DNA of 64,000 nt from Arthrobacter agilis (GCF_002157505.1 NZ_NFSC01000029.1:186001-250000); one strand, 5' to 3'. Shown: positions 53,319 to 63,178, numbered from the stretch's first letter. A program made the numbers and translations. The notes: generated by a model not told the origin, from the letters alone.

Positions 53319-53426
53319 GGTCCTGCGTTCTCCTGGTGCTCGCGTCCCGGATCAGCTCCGACTCCAGTGAATCTACCCGGGTGGACCCGGGATGGGCGAC
53401 CGCCGGCGGGCCGCGGGGGAGTGCTG

Positions 53427-54656
53427 TCAGGCGGTCCGGCGGGCCGGAGGGGCGCTGCCGGGCGCGCCGCGCAGCCCGACGACGGCGAGGAGACCGGCCA
53501 CCACGGCCAGCGTGCCGGTGAACCCGGCGACCCCAGGCCAGCCGAACTGGCCGAAGAACAGGCCGCCCAGCCAGCCGAGGAGGCTCGACCCGGCGTAGTA
53601 CGCGAAGTTGTAGAGCCCGGACGCCTGGGCGCGTCCGGCGCTCGCAAGGACGGGTGTCCAGCCGGAGGCGACGGAATGGGCGGCGAAGAAGCCGCCCGTG
53701 AAGATGACGAGGCCGAGGACCACCAGGGGAATGGAACCCGCGAGTGTTACCCCGAGCCCGGCCAGGATCACGGGAACCGCCGCGAGGAGGACGGGAAGGC
53801 GCCCGAACCGGACGCTCAGGCCTCCTGCCATCCGCGAGGTCGCCGTGCCCGAGAGGTAGGCGAGGAACAGCAGGCTCACCAGGGATGCGGGCAGGAGGAA
53901 CGGGGGTGCCTCGAGGTGGAATCCGAGGTAGTTGTAGACCGCGACGAATCCCCCCATCAGGAGGAACCCCTGCGCATAGACGGCCAGGAGCCGGGGGGAG
54001 CGCAGGTTGGTGGCGACACGTCGGATGAGCGACGGGCCCTGCCCCCGGACGACGGGGTGGAAACCGCGCGGCCGGGGAGCGAGCAGGACGAAGGCGACGG
54101 CGGCGCCTCCCGCCATGATGCTGACGCTGAGCACGCCCGCCCGCCAGCCGAGCAGATCCCCGACGGGCCCGGCCACCAGGCGCCCGGCGAGCCCACCGAG
54201 CGTCGTGCCGGCGATGTAGGTGCCCGCGGCCACGGCGGCGTGAAGCTTCTGCACTTCCTCGTGCAGGTACACGAGCGCCGTCGCGGGGACGCCGCCCAGG
54301 GCCACGCCCTCGAGGAAGCGGAGGGCGATCAGCACGCCGAAGGTGGGTGCCAGGGCGGCGAGGAAACCGAGGACGACGGCGGCGCCGATGGCCCACGTCA
54401 TCGTCCGCCGGCGCCCGGCACGGTCCGCGACGGCGGACCATGGAAGAACGGCGAGCGCCAGGCCCAGCGTCGCAGCGGAGACCGAGAGCGCTGCATCCGC
54501 GGGCGAGACCCCGAATTCGGATGCGAGTCCGGTCAACACTCCCTGCAGCGAATACAACTGGGCGAAGGTCGCCAGCCCGGCGAACAGCAGGGCGAGCAGG
54601 ATCCGCCGGTAGGCGGGTGAATCCTTCGCGTGGCCCGGCCAGGGGTCGCCCCTCAT
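53427..54656 (-). CDS. Major facilitator superfamily transporter
   Basis: 409 residues with 12 membrane segments. The MFS loop 2-3 signature is present as VLPWSAVADRAGRRRTMTWAIG, and a second after TM5/TM8 (RPRGFHP, SGTATSRMAGGLSVRFGRLPVL). It resembles arabinose-efflux-type exporters. Substrate unknown. The ATG at 54656 was chosen because the hydrophobic part begins soon after; upstream in-frame starts would add a Pro/Arg-rich extension. It is 53 nt downstream of trmB on the same strand. Confidence 0.88.
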   Translation of the reverse strand: MRGDPWPGHAKDSPAYRRILLALLFAGLATFAQLYSLQGVLTGLASEFGVSPADAALSVSAATLGLALAVLPWSAVADRAGRRRTMTWAIGAAVVLGFLAALAPTFGVLIALRFLEGVALGGVPATALVYLHEEVQKLHAAVAAGTYIAGTTLGGLAGRLVAGPVGDLLGWRAGVLSVSIMAGGAAVAFVLLAPRPRGFHPVVRGQGPSLIRRVATNLRSPRLLAVYAQGFLLMGGFVAVYNYLGFHLEAPPFLLPASLVSLLFLAYLSGTATSRMAGGLSVRFGRLPVLLAAVPVILAGLGVTLAGSIPLVVLGLVIFTGGFFAAHSVASGWTPVLASAGRAQASGLYNFAYYAGSSLLGWLGGLFFGQFGWPGVAGFTGTLAVVAGLLAVVGLRGAPGSAPPARRTA

Positions 54657-54709
54657 GGGGTTTCCCCAGGGCCGGACGTCGTACGGGTCCAACGTCCCAT
54701 GCCGCTCGC

Positions 54710-55588
54710 TCAGCGGCGGCGGTAGGTGAGGTCGAAGACCATCCGCCCGGCCTTGATCGCCTTGTTCTCGAAACTCGTGAGGGTCCGGCCCTCGAAGCGG
54801 GGGGCCCATCCACCGAGTTCATCGACGCCCTCGTTGACGCCCGTGTTGCCGGTGCTCACCGGGTCGCGGCCCTCGCGCACCGGGGCACCGCCCACCACGG
54901 ACTCCACGCCGCTCTCCCACACCTGGGTGAGGGGGCTGTCAGCGCCGGAGCGCTCGCCGTCGTGCAGGTTCTCGAAGTGCCCGCTCGCGTCCAGGACGGC
55001 ACGCATCTGCACCGCGTAGTTGGACCAGTCGGTGGCGAGGCGGAAGATGCCGCCCGGTTCGATGACCCGGGCGGCGAGGTCCACGTAGTCGTCCTTGACG
55101 AGCCTGCGCTTGTGGTGGCGGGCCTTGTGCCAGGGATCGGGGAAGAACGTCCAGAGCTCCGCGACGGACGACGCGGGGATCATGCCTGCGAATGCCTCTG
55201 CCGCGTTCACCTGCGCGGTCCGCACGTTGGTCAGGTCCTTCTGGCTGATGCGCAGCATGGTTTGGGCGAGACCCGGACGGTAGACCTCCAGGGCGAGGTA
55301 GTCGCGGTCCGGATCGAGTTCGGCCGCATGCGTGATGGCCTCGCCGAGCCCGGAGCCGACCTCGATGACGAGGGGCGCGGACCGCCCGAACGCCGCTTCG
55401 ATGTCGAGCACGAAGCCGGGCTCCACCGAGGTGTCGGCGTTCTCCACCCGCGGCACGTCGATCAGGAAGGCTTCCGCGAGTTCGTCCCAGGCCTCACGGC
55501 GCCTGCCCTGGAGGCGCGAACCCCGCCGGACGAAGGATACGGGCTGGGTGCGGTGCGGCTGGTCGGGGGTCTGTGCTTGTGGCTCCAT
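54710..55588 (-). CDS. trmB: tRNA (guanine-N7)-methyltransferase TrmB
   Basis: 292 residues. It methylates G46 of tRNAs. Family motifs are VIEVGSGLGEAITHAAELDPDRDYLALEV (SAM binding), RTAQVNAAEAF and the highly conserved FPDPWHKARHHKRRLV substrate loop, ending GRTLTSFENKAIKAGRMVFDL. There is a long loop of about 30 residues before that end (QVWESGVESVVGG... GVNEGVDELGG), seen in related actinobacteria. A GTG directly before the ATG is an alternative start. Confidence 0.96.
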   Translation of the reverse strand: MEPQAQTPDQPHRTQPVSFVRRGSRLQGRRREAWDELAEAFLIDVPRVENADTSVEPGFVLDIEAAFGRSAPLVIEVGSGLGEAITHAAELDPDRDYLALEVYRPGLAQTMLRISQKDLTNVRTAQVNAAEAFAGMIPASSVAELWTFFPDPWHKARHHKRRLVKDDYVDLAARVIEPGGIFRLATDWSNYAVQMRAVLDASGHFENLHDGERSGADSPLTQVWESGVESVVGGAPVREGRDPVSTGNTGVNEGVDELGGWAPRFEGRTLTSFENKAIKAGRMVFDLTYRRR

Positions 55589-55667
55589 CACCCCCAAGGC
55601 TACCGGCAGCACGGAGGAGCCGGCGTTCCAGCGGGGGGGCTCGACGGGCTCCACGGAGCCCGGTGCG

Positions 55668-56660
55668 TCAGGGCGCGTCGGAGCCGGAATCCGCGAGTTG
55701 CCGTCGACCTGCCGTGGTGAGGTGCCCGCGCAGCTCGGCGCACAATTCCTCGAGGGCCTGCGGGGCGCTTCGACAGATACGCGGGAACGCGAGGAAGCCG
55801 TGCGGCATCCCGACATACGTGGTGACACGCACCTGGACGCCGGCCGCCGTGAGCGCGGCGGCATAGCGCAGTCCGTCGTCCCGGATCGGGTCGTGCTCGG
55901 CGACCTGGACCAACGCCGCCGGCAGACCGCTGAGATCGTCGGCGAACAGGGGCGAGGCGTAGGGGTTGGAGTGGTCCTTCGGGTCCGGCGCGTAGAGGTC
56001 CCGGAATGCGGTGATGTCCTGTTTGGTCAGGATCGGCGCGGTCGCATTCTCCTCGATCGACCTGCTGCCGAGGGTCAGGTCCGTCGCAGGATAGATCAAA
56101 CCCTGGAAGGCGATCGCCGGACCTGAACGATCCCGTGCCATCAGCGTGACCACCGCTGCCAGGTTTCCCCCGGCACTGTCTCCGACGACCGCGACCCTGG
56201 TCGCGTCCGCTTCCCACTCCGGGGCACGGTCGACGATCTCGAGGAACGCGGCATAGCAGTCCTCCGCGGCGGCGGGCCACCGGTGCGTGGGCGCGAGGCG
56301 ATAGTCGAGGGACACGACGACGGCCTGTGCCTCCTTGGCGAGGCTGCTCGCCAGCCAGTCATAGGTGTCGAGCGTGCCGGTCGCCCAGCCGCCGCCGTGC
56401 ATGAGGATGACGAGCGGCAAGGCCCGGGCGAAGCCCTCCGGGCGGTAGACCCGTACAGGGATCCTCCCGGCCGCCCCAGCAGCAGTGTCCTCGTGGACGG
56501 TCACTCCGGGCGCGAGACCTCCCAGGAGCCAGTCGGTCAGAGGGTTGTGGCCGACGGACCGCTGCTGGGCGGCGATGATCTGCTCATCACTGCTGCCGGC
56601 GGGGGACAATCTGGCGATCGCCTTTCCGATCAGCCTCGTCCGTAGATCAAGCTTGGCCAT
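55668..56660 (-). CDS. Alpha/beta-hydrolase esterase (hormone-sensitive lipase family)
   Basis: 330 residues. The oxyanion motif HGGGWATG (about residue 90), nucleophile elbow GDSAGGNLAA (serine about residue 170) and later aspartate (EHDPIRDDG) and histidine (PHGF) form a complete triad. HSL-family enzymes cleave short-chain esters. GAGGGGC precedes the ATG. The 79-nt gap to trmB includes nothing notable. Confidence 0.92.
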   Translation of the reverse strand: MAKLDLRTRLIGKAIARLSPAGSSDEQIIAAQQRSVGHNPLTDWLLGGLAPGVTVHEDTAAGAAGRIPVRVYRPEGFARALPLVILMHGGGWATGTLDTYDWLASSLAKEAQAVVVSLDYRLAPTHRWPAAAEDCYAAFLEIVDRAPEWEADATRVAVVGDSAGGNLAAVVTLMARDRSGPAIAFQGLIYPATDLTLGSRSIEENATAPILTKQDITAFRDLYAPDPKDHSNPYASPLFADDLSGLPAALVQVAEHDPIRDDGLRYAAALTAAGVQVRVTTYVGMPHGFLAFPRICRSAPQALEELCAELRGHLTTAGRRQLADSGSDAP

Positions 56661-56820
56661 GCCCCTCGCTTTCGTGTCCCGGAACGCACTGACGCCTCGC
56701 ACAGGACAGCCGGTTCGTGTTGTCGGCGGCCTGCTTCACCAGCGTCGAATATAGCGTCCGGCGGGAGGGTTCACCATCAGGGGCCCCTGATGCTGTCCGG
56801 CCTGGAGCAGCGGGAAGCGG

Positions 56821-58230
56821 TCAGGCATCGATCACCAGATCGGTCCGCGCGGTCGAGCAGCAGGGCAGGAACTTCCCTGCATCTATCTCTCGTGCCCGGA
56901 TCCCGCCCTGGTGATTCATCTCGACCTCCCCGGAAAGCTTGACCACCTTGCAGGAGCCGCACATGCCTTCCTTGCAGTTCGCTCCGATCCGAACGCCCGC
57001 GCGCTGGGCCACCCCGAGGATGTGTTCGGCGGGGTCGATGCGCACGTTGATGCCGGTGCGCAGAAAGGACAGGGTGAGGTCTCCGGTTCCGACCGTGTCG
57101 AAGCTCGAGACATCGGGGGGTCCGCCCTCCGCGTCCGGCCCGCCCTCGGGGGCTCCGGGGCGGGGCTCGCCCGGGTCGACGGTTTCCAGCGGCAGCCCCG
57201 TGGCCTTCAGGGCTCCGTCGGCGTCGTAGCCGGGCTCGTAGAGCCCGAACGCTGAGGGCTGGCTTTCATAGTAGTCCTCAGCGGAATCAGCGATTTCCTC
57301 GGCGATTTCCTCGGCAATGTCCCCTGCAAGCGCGACCTCTGCCTGGTATTCGAGGAGCGTCTGGCGGTCTCCGGAAAAGAATTCCATGTTGATGGAGGTG
57401 TCGTCGACGCCGACCTTCCGCAGGAGTTCGGTGGCGGTATTCAGGTAACCCTCGGGGCCGCAGGCATAGACCTGGCGGCCGTTCGCATCGGGCGCCACCT
57501 CGTCGAGCATGGCCGCCGTCAGCCTCCCGCTGAGCCATTCCCACCTTTCGGGTTTACTGCGGTCGCCCAGGGCGTAGAAGACCTTCACGCGCGAGTCCAC
57601 GGACTCGATGTAGGCCAGTTCCTGGTGGAAGGCGAATCCTCCGGCCTCGGCTCCGTGGTAGAGCACCACGACATCGGCCTGTCCGGGCAGCGAGTGGATG
57701 GTCCGCACCATCGACATGATGGGGGTGATGCCTGCACCGGCGGCCAGCAGGAGATACCGTGCCCGGCGGTCGGCGTCCGGCAGGTGGAATGCCCCGACCG
57801 GTCCGAGCATCTCGAGGACGGTGCCGGGTCGAACGTTCTCGTGCACCCAGGGTGAGACCAGTCCAGTAGGGTCGCGCTTGACCGTGATGTCGAAGGTCCA
57901 CGGCTGGGTGGGCGAACTGGACAGGGAGTAACTGCGGTCCACCGCGTCCTGGTCCTCGCCGTTCACGGGGAAGGCGACGTTCACGTACTGGCCCGCACGG
58001 AACGCGAGGGGTGCACCGTCGCAGCGGCGGAACACGAAGGTCATCATGCCGCCCACCTCGGGGACGGTCTCGACGCATTCGGCCAGAAACTCCTGCGGAT
58101 GCCAGGGGCCCAGGGCGTGGGCGGCGCGGGCGGGTCCCTCGGTACTCCCCATCACCCTGTTCCACGGCATCTCGAGACCGCGGATGCGCTGTGGCTCCCG
58201 GATTGCCGTATCAGTGAGGAGTTCGATCAT
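56821..58230 (-). CDS. gbcB: Ferredoxin reductase of glycine betaine monooxygenase (GbcB-like)
   Basis: 469 residues. An FAD-binding domain (about 50-160, with FRAGQYVNVAFPV and RSYSLSSSP), an NAD-binding domain (LLLAAGAGITPIMSMVRTI, VYACGPEGYLNTA) and a C-terminal plant-type [2Fe-2S] domain with CKEGMCGSCKVV and a distal CC cysteine. It feeds electrons to the Rieske oxygenase, whose stop overlaps this ATG (ATGA). Between the NAD and ferredoxin domains lies an unusually long acidic, Gly/Pro-rich linker of about 90 residues, with a tandem EEIAEEIAD repeat. Confidence 0.92.
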   Translation of the reverse strand: MIELLTDTAIREPQRIRGLEMPWNRVMGSTEGPARAAHALGPWHPQEFLAECVETVPEVGGMMTFVFRRCDGAPLAFRAGQYVNVAFPVNGEDQDAVDRSYSLSSSPTQPWTFDITVKRDPTGLVSPWVHENVRPGTVLEMLGPVGAFHLPDADRRARYLLLAAGAGITPIMSMVRTIHSLPGQADVVVLYHGAEAGGFAFHQELAYIESVDSRVKVFYALGDRSKPERWEWLSGRLTAAMLDEVAPDANGRQVYACGPEGYLNTATELLRKVGVDDTSINMEFFSGDRQTLLEYQAEVALAGDIAEEIAEEIADSAEDYYESQPSAFGLYEPGYDADGALKATGLPLETVDPGEPRPGAPEGGPDAEGGPPDVSSFDTVGTGDLTLSFLRTGINVRIDPAEHILGVAQRAGVRIGANCKEGMCGSCKVVKLSGEVEMNHQGGIRAREIDAGKFLPCCSTARTDLVIDA

Positions 58231-59531
58231 GCCAAGTGCTCCTGCACGCGCTGCACATACCAGTTGATGAACGCCTCCACCTGGTATTCGCTCTTCATGT
58301 ACGGGCCGGGCTCGTAGGCGGGGCTGCCGGCGCCCTTCTGGCACAGTTCCACGAACGCCTTGTCCTGCAGATTCGTCTGCTTCCAGGTGTAGGTGAGTTT
58401 TTCCAGGTCGTAGTCGACGCCTTCCACGGCGTCGTCGGCCACCAGCCAGGTGGTGCGTACCAGTGTCTGATGTTCATTGACAGGGAAGACGGCGAACGTG
58501 ATGACGTGGTCCCCCTGGAAATGGAACCAGCTGTTGGGCTGCAGGTGCATCGAGCAGCGACCGAGGCGGAAGTCCCGCAGGTCACCGAGCAGCTTCTTGG
58601 AGAGCCTGCGCCCATCGGGGGAAAACGATTCGCCGTCGCCGTCGAGCGATTCCCTGGAGATACGGATTCCCGCCACGCGGGTGTCGAGCTGCTCGACCAC
58701 CTCGTAGGGAAGGCCATAGCGGCGGCAACGCTCCTCGAGCGAGGACTGCGCTTCCTTGTTGCGGTCCCACACTTCCTCGAGGTGGGCCGGGATCAGCCCC
58801 TCCGTCAGGCCCCAGGTGGGAAAGAGGGAACAGGCGAGCTCCGGGTGGCCGTCGCAGTGGTAGCACTCACGGTTGTTCTCCATGACGAGCTTCCAGTTGC
58901 CCTCTTCGATGATGTTCTGCTGGTAGGCGATTTTCGTCTTCGCCAGATCGTGGGGTGCGAGGTAGGGCTCGAAGATCTTGGAGGTTTCGTCGAAATCCGT
59001 CGGCGGTTCGTCGGCAATGCAGACGAAGACGAGTCCGGCGACCACGCGGCTGTGGGCGCGCTTGAGGCCGAAGCAGCCCTTGTCGAACTTCGTCTCCCCG
59101 GGTGCGGAGGCGTGGATCAGATTACCGTCGGGGGAGTAGGTCCAGGAGTGGTAGCCGCACACCAGGTTTCCCGTGGTCCCCGCGGGTTCGGTCAGGACGC
59201 GGGCGCCGCGGTGGCGGCACACGTTGTGCAGGACGTTCACGCCGCCGTCGTCATTGCGCAGCACGATCAGGGAGTAGGGCCCGTAGTCGACGGTGACGTA
59301 GTCGCCCGGCTCCGGGAGCTCGGCGATGCTGGCGGCGAAGATCCAGTGCCGGCCGAAGATGGCCTGCATGTCGACGCTGAAGATCGTCGGATCGGTGTAG
59401 AAGGGGGCGTCGAGGGAGTATCCCGCGCGCCGGAAATCGAACAACTCGGTAATCTCGGCCAGCTGCTCGGCAGGCAAGGAGGAAACGAGTTTCCCGCGTG
59501 AGTTGAGCGGCGCATTCACTGGAGCAGACAT
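58227..59531 (-). CDS. gbcA: Glycine betaine monooxygenase, Rieske oxygenase component (GbcA-like)
   Basis: 434 residues. The Rieske [2Fe-2S] ligands are C105-x-H107 and C125-x2-H128 (CRHRGA... CGYHSW), and the mononuclear iron site is in NRECYHCDGHPELACS and later. The NRECYHC motif is typical of betaine-type oxygenases, which demethylate glycine betaine to dimethylglycine and formaldehyde. It overlaps the reductase gene by 4 nt and lies divergent to the LysR gene. The BCCT transporter nearby would supply substrate. A carnitine or choline-type oxygenase is a less likely reading. Confidence 0.92.
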   Translation of the reverse strand: MSAPVNAPLNSRGKLVSSLPAEQLAEITELFDFRRAGYSLDAPFYTDPTIFSVDMQAIFGRHWIFAASIAELPEPGDYVTVDYGPYSLIVLRNDDGGVNVLHNVCRHRGARVLTEPAGTTGNLVCGYHSWTYSPDGNLIHASAPGETKFDKGCFGLKRAHSRVVAGLVFVCIADEPPTDFDETSKIFEPYLAPHDLAKTKIAYQQNIIEEGNWKLVMENNRECYHCDGHPELACSLFPTWGLTEGLIPAHLEEVWDRNKEAQSSLEERCRRYGLPYEVVEQLDTRVAGIRISRESLDGDGESFSPDGRRLSKKLLGDLRDFRLGRCSMHLQPNSWFHFQGDHVITFAVFPVNEHQTLVRTTWLVADDAVEGVDYDLEKLTYTWKQTNLQDKAFVELCQKGAGSPAYEPGPYMKSEYQVEAFINWYVQRVQEHLA

Positions 59532-59672
59532 GGGTTCCTCCCGAGAGGGCTGGGTACGCGATTCGTGGAGACGCCGGGCCAGTGGGCACGAAAGGCGTCA
59601 CCGAAGATGTTGTTGGCATGAGATTAGTCACAATCGCCGTGCAATAAAAGCGCAAGACTCTGGAGATAACAG

Positions 59673-59687
59673 TGCACAATAGGTGCA
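59673..59687. promoter_or_regulatory. Inverted repeat in the gbcA-lysR divergent promoter
   Basis: TGCAC-AATAG-GTGCA is a perfect inverted repeat reaching into the LysR start codon. LysR regulators often bind T-N11-A dyads in such divergent promoters, and TTGCAC nearby (59639-59644 region) may be a second half site. It would allow autoregulation and control of gbcA. Confidence 0.6.
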
Positions 59688-60631
59688 TGATCGATCCCCG
59701 GCTCATAACACTGCGGGTGTTCGCCCGGTGTGGCACTGTCGGCGCAACCGCGGAGCTCACGGGATTTTCTCCCTCCGCCGTCTCCGCGCAATTGCGGGAA
59801 CTCCAGCGCGTACTGGGAATGCAGCTGCTGACGAAGGACGGCCGGGGCGTGCGGCTGACCGCCACGGGCCGCTTCCTCGTGGCAGGCTCGGACGCTCTCA
59901 TTGCGCAATGGGAGAGCCTGCGCGCCGCGGCCCTGGAAGCCGGCGACCAGGTCCAGTCCAATTTCGGTCTCGGCGGATTCTCCACGGCGGCCGCCCAGTT
60001 GCTCGCGCCACTGGCCGCCACCCTGCGCTCGACACGCCCCCTGCTGAAGGTACAGGTACTCGAGGCCGAACCGGCCCGCTGCTTCGACTTGCTGGTTGCC
60101 GAGCGGATCGACCTCGCGGTCGTCGTCGCCATGCAGTCGGACGTCCATTCGGACGCCCATGTAGAGGACGATCCGCGCTTCGAGCAAACCGTCCTGCTCG
60201 ACGATCCCCTGGACGTGATCATTCCCTCCGACCATCCGTTGGCGTCGCGGGAGACGGTGACGCTCGACGAGCTGGCATCGGAACCCTGGATCACCGAGGC
60301 CGCCGGGTCCACCTACCATTCCCTGTTCACCGCGGCGTTCACGGCAGTCGGGGCGACACCGCGGATCGCCCATGAGGCCGTCGAATGGGAAACCCTGATC
60401 GCGTTCGTCGGTGCGGGGCTGGGCGTGGGCCTGCTGCCGCGACTGGCGCCCCTGCATGGTGCCGAGAACGTGGTCCGGATGCGCATCACGGGCAGGGGGA
60501 AACCCTCACGGCGCATTGTCGCTGCGGTGCGCAGGGGCAGCATCGCATCGCCCCTGATCCAGGAGTCGCTCGGCATCCTGCAGGTCCGGGCCGATCGGAT
60601 CCTCACCGCCCGGCCCGACGACGATCGCTGA
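59687..60631 (+). CDS. LysR-family regulator
   Basis: 314 residues. The N-terminal helix-turn-helix (LRVFARCGTVGATAELTGFSPSAVSAQLRELQRVLGMQLL) and C-terminal effector domain (about 90-300) are typical. It lies divergent to gbcA and probably activates the betaine oxygenase genes in response to betaine or a breakdown product. The ATG at 59687 has AGG close upstream within the palindrome; the earlier in-frame ATG at 59672 overlaps it too. Confidence 0.93.
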   Translation: MIDPRLITLRVFARCGTVGATAELTGFSPSAVSAQLRELQRVLGMQLLTKDGRGVRLTATGRFLVAGSDALIAQWESLRAAALEAGDQVQSNFGLGGFSTAAAQLLAPLAATLRSTRPLLKVQVLEAEPARCFDLLVAERIDLAVVVAMQSDVHSDAHVEDDPRFEQTVLLDDPLDVIIPSDHPLASRETVTLDELASEPWITEAAGSTYHSLFTAAFTAVGATPRIAHEAVEWETLIAFVGAGLGVGLLPRLAPLHGAENVVRMRITGRGKPSRRIVAAVRRGSIASPLIQESLGILQVRADRILTARPDDDR

Positions 60632-60778
60632 GATCGCACGGTCACCTCCAAGCCGGAGGTGACGGTGCTGGCTCCAGATGTCCTCGGGCGGCCAGAAGAT
60701 GTCTTGGTGCTCCCACACGTCCTCAGGACCGCCGTCGCCGTCGTGGACTCGATAGGCGCCGGCGTCATACTCACTCAT
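60506..60778 (-). CDS. Possible small protein downstream of the betaine transporter
   Basis: 90 residues. The first 50 (MSEYDAGAYRVHDGDGGPEDVWEHQDIFWPPEDIWSQHRHL) are acidic and Trp/His-rich and could be a real small peptide with AGAGG upstream. The rest overlaps the convergent LysR gene by 126 nt and looks less like coding sequence. I do not recognise it. Confidence 0.4.
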   Translation of the reverse strand: MSEYDAGAYRVHDGDGGPEDVWEHQDIFWPPEDIWSQHRHLRLGGDRAISAIVVGPGGEDPIGPDLQDAERLLDQGRCDAAPAHRSDNAP

Positions 60779-60879
60779 CCGGAACCTCTGCTCTGCGTCC
60801 GAGCGCGGGCGCGCCTCGGCGGCACGGGCCGGAACAGGCCGCATGCCGCCGAGGTGGGTTGCTTTCTCGAGGTGGGCAG

Positions 60880-62832
60880 CTATTGAGTGTGCGAACCGGA
60901 ACGCCGGGGCTCGACGGTTGGGATGATGCCCCTCGCGGGTCCTCCGGGACACTCCGAGTCGGAGCACTTCTCCGCGCACTCGTGCTTCGTCACGAGGTCG
61001 AACTGCGCGCCGCCGTGTTGTTCCACGCCGGTGCGGATGGCCCGCTCCACGACGGAGGTGGCCAGGCGGCGCCGCAGGGAGAGAGGATCCCGACGCAGGT
61101 CCTTGGTGAGCGCGAAGCAGAGCAGCAGCATGACGATGACGAACGGTAGAGCTGCCACGATGGTGATCCGTTGCAGGCCCGCCAGGGCTTCGGATGGTTC
61201 ATCGCCGCCTGCCAGCAGCATGACCGCCGCCACGGCGCCGGTGAGGCAGCCCCAGAAGATGACGACTCCGCGGCGGGGATGCTCGGCGCCATTGGAACTG
61301 AGCGACCCCATCACGATGGACGCAGCATCGGCGCCGGTGATGAAGAAGATCGCGACCAGGACCATGGCCAGCACGATGACGGCAGTGACAGCCCAGCCAG
61401 GCATGCTCAGGTTCTTGATCAGGTCGAAGAGTGCCCCGTCGAAGTTGACGGACGGTGTCCCGTCGACCATGGCGACCAGGCCGGGGGTGTTGGCCTCGTC
61501 GGCTTTCTGCTGGACGTCGAAGGCGGCGCCTCCGAAGATGGCGAACCAGATGACGCTGACGAGGCTGGGCACCAGCAGCACACCGGTGACGAACTGGCGG
61601 ATGGTGCGGCCGCGGCTGATGCGGGCGATGAAGAGGCCCACGAAAGGTGTCCAGGACACCCACCAGGCCCAGTAGAAGATCGTCCAGCTGGTCATCCAGC
61701 TACGCAGTGACTCATCGCCGACCGCTTCGGTCCGGGACGACATCTCGGCCAGATCGCGGGCGTAGTCGCCGACCGCGGAGGGGATCAGGTTGAGGATGAA
61801 AAGGGTGGGGCCGACGACGAAGACGATCAGCGCGAGGACGACGGCCAGGACCATGTTGATATTGGAGAGCCACTGGATGCCGCGGCTGATGCCCGAGACG
61901 GCCGAAGCGACGAAGCACAGGGTCAGGACGGCGACGATCGCCACGAGCACGGGGGTGCCGATTTCACCGAACCAACCATTGGAGGTCATGCCGCTGCCGA
62001 TCTGCAGGGCGCCCAGGCCCAACGATGCGGCGGTCCCGAACAGGGTGGCGAAGATGGCCAGGATATTGATGAACTTCCCGACCGGCCCTTCGACCGTTCG
62101 AACGCCGAAAAGAGACGTGAAGGCCACGGAGATCAGTTGCCTGCGACCCAGCCGGTAGGTTCCGTAGGCCATGGCGATACCCACGACGGCATACATGGCC
62201 CACGGGTGCAGGGTCCAGTGGAAGATCGAGGTGGCCATAGCCGTCTGGACTGCTGCGGGTGTCCTTCCATCCACTGTTCCGGGCGGGGGAGAGATGTAGT
62301 GGTAGAGCGGTTCGGCCACACCGTAGAACATCAGCCCGATACCCATGCCAGCGGCGAACATCATCGAGACCCAGGAGACAGTACGGAATTCGGGCTTCTC
62401 GCCGTCCTTACCCAGCGGGATGTCGCCGAACTTACCCAGGGCCAGCCACAGCACGAAGACCACGAAGAGCGATGCCGTGAGCATGAAGAACCATCCGGTG
62501 TACTCCATGACCCAGTTGAGGGCACCTGTGGACGTGCTGGACAGGCTGTCGCGTCCCATGAAGCCCCAGATGACGAAGGCGATGGCGATGGCACCTGTGA
62601 TCCCGAAAATAGTCTTGTCGAGAACGAGCTTGTGGCTCCGGCGATCCGCGACCGCCTGCTCGGTCTTGGCATGACGCAGCTCTTCGAGAATCTGTTCGTA
62701 CTCGGCGTCGGGCACGGGCGGTGCGCCTCCTTCCTCCGGATCGAGGACAGCAGGGTTCCTGTCTCCTCCGATGCCTTTGTCCGCAGGCGATTCCTCGGGT
62801 ACGTGGGATTTCAGGTCACTATCAAAAGCCAT
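60880..62832 (-). CDS. BCCT-family betaine/carnitine/choline transporter
   Basis: 650 residues with 12 membrane segments, plus an unusually long cytoplasmic N-terminus of about 70 residues. Signature regions: GMGIGLMFYGVAEPLYHY, the aromatic box FHWTLHPWAMYAVVG, and WAWWVSWTPFVGLFIARISRGRTIRQF. BCCT proteins import glycine betaine or related osmolytes with sodium. The acidic C-terminus contains CAEKCSDSECPGG cysteines and could sense osmolality. AAAGGA precedes the ATG. It lies near gbcAB, so betaine is likely, for both osmotic protection and food. Confidence 0.93.
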   Translation of the reverse strand: MAFDSDLKSHVPEESPADKGIGGDRNPAVLDPEEGGAPPVPDAEYEQILEELRHAKTEQAVADRRSHKLVLDKTIFGITGAIAIAFVIWGFMGRDSLSSTSTGALNWVMEYTGWFFMLTASLFVVFVLWLALGKFGDIPLGKDGEKPEFRTVSWVSMMFAAGMGIGLMFYGVAEPLYHYISPPPGTVDGRTPAAVQTAMATSIFHWTLHPWAMYAVVGIAMAYGTYRLGRRQLISVAFTSLFGVRTVEGPVGKFINILAIFATLFGTAASLGLGALQIGSGMTSNGWFGEIGTPVLVAIVAVLTLCFVASAVSGISRGIQWLSNINMVLAVVLALIVFVVGPTLFILNLIPSAVGDYARDLAEMSSRTEAVGDESLRSWMTSWTIFYWAWWVSWTPFVGLFIARISRGRTIRQFVTGVLLVPSLVSVIWFAIFGGAAFDVQQKADEANTPGLVAMVDGTPSVNFDGALFDLIKNLSMPGWAVTAVIVLAMVLVAIFFITGADAASIVMGSLSSNGAEHPRRGVVIFWGCLTGAVAAVMLLAGGDEPSEALAGLQRITIVAALPFVIVMLLLCFALTKDLRRDPLSLRRRLATSVVERAIRTGVEQHGGAQFDLVTKHECAEKCSDSECPGGPARGIIPTVEPRRSGSHTQ

Positions 62833-63178
62833 GAGCGGGTCCTTTGCTCGGTGAGGCATGAGTGTGCGAGGGGCCGCGGCGCTCGGGAATTGAACCGAGC
62901 GGAACGGTGCGGCTTTGGCTGGTGCGACGGTCACGAGTGTGCCGGCGACGATGGAAACTGGGTGGGTTCACCCCTTCCACCTTCGGGAGCTCATGTTTCG
63001 TGAACACGCTTCGTTCGTGTTCAGGGGTTTAACGCTGATATGTTCTGCCCACGATGCTTGATATATCAGTGGTACTCTAGCGCTTGGCTGGGTCCGCGTC
63101 TATAGCTCAGGCGCGGGAATAGGATGAATGGGGAGCTGGGGCGTCGAGACCCTGGGCTCATCGGGAGGAGACCTGGAG
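62833..63178. other. Divergent region with two operator-like palindromes
   Basis: The 346-nt gap between the transporter and GntR genes has TGAACACG-N7-CGTGTTCA (63001-63023, perfect 8-bp arms) and TGATATATCA (63059-63068), the latter a 10-bp perfect palindrome typical of GntR operators, plus a related TGATAT at about 63037-63042. These are likely sites for the GntR protein encoded just downstream, controlling both genes. Confidence 0.6.
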
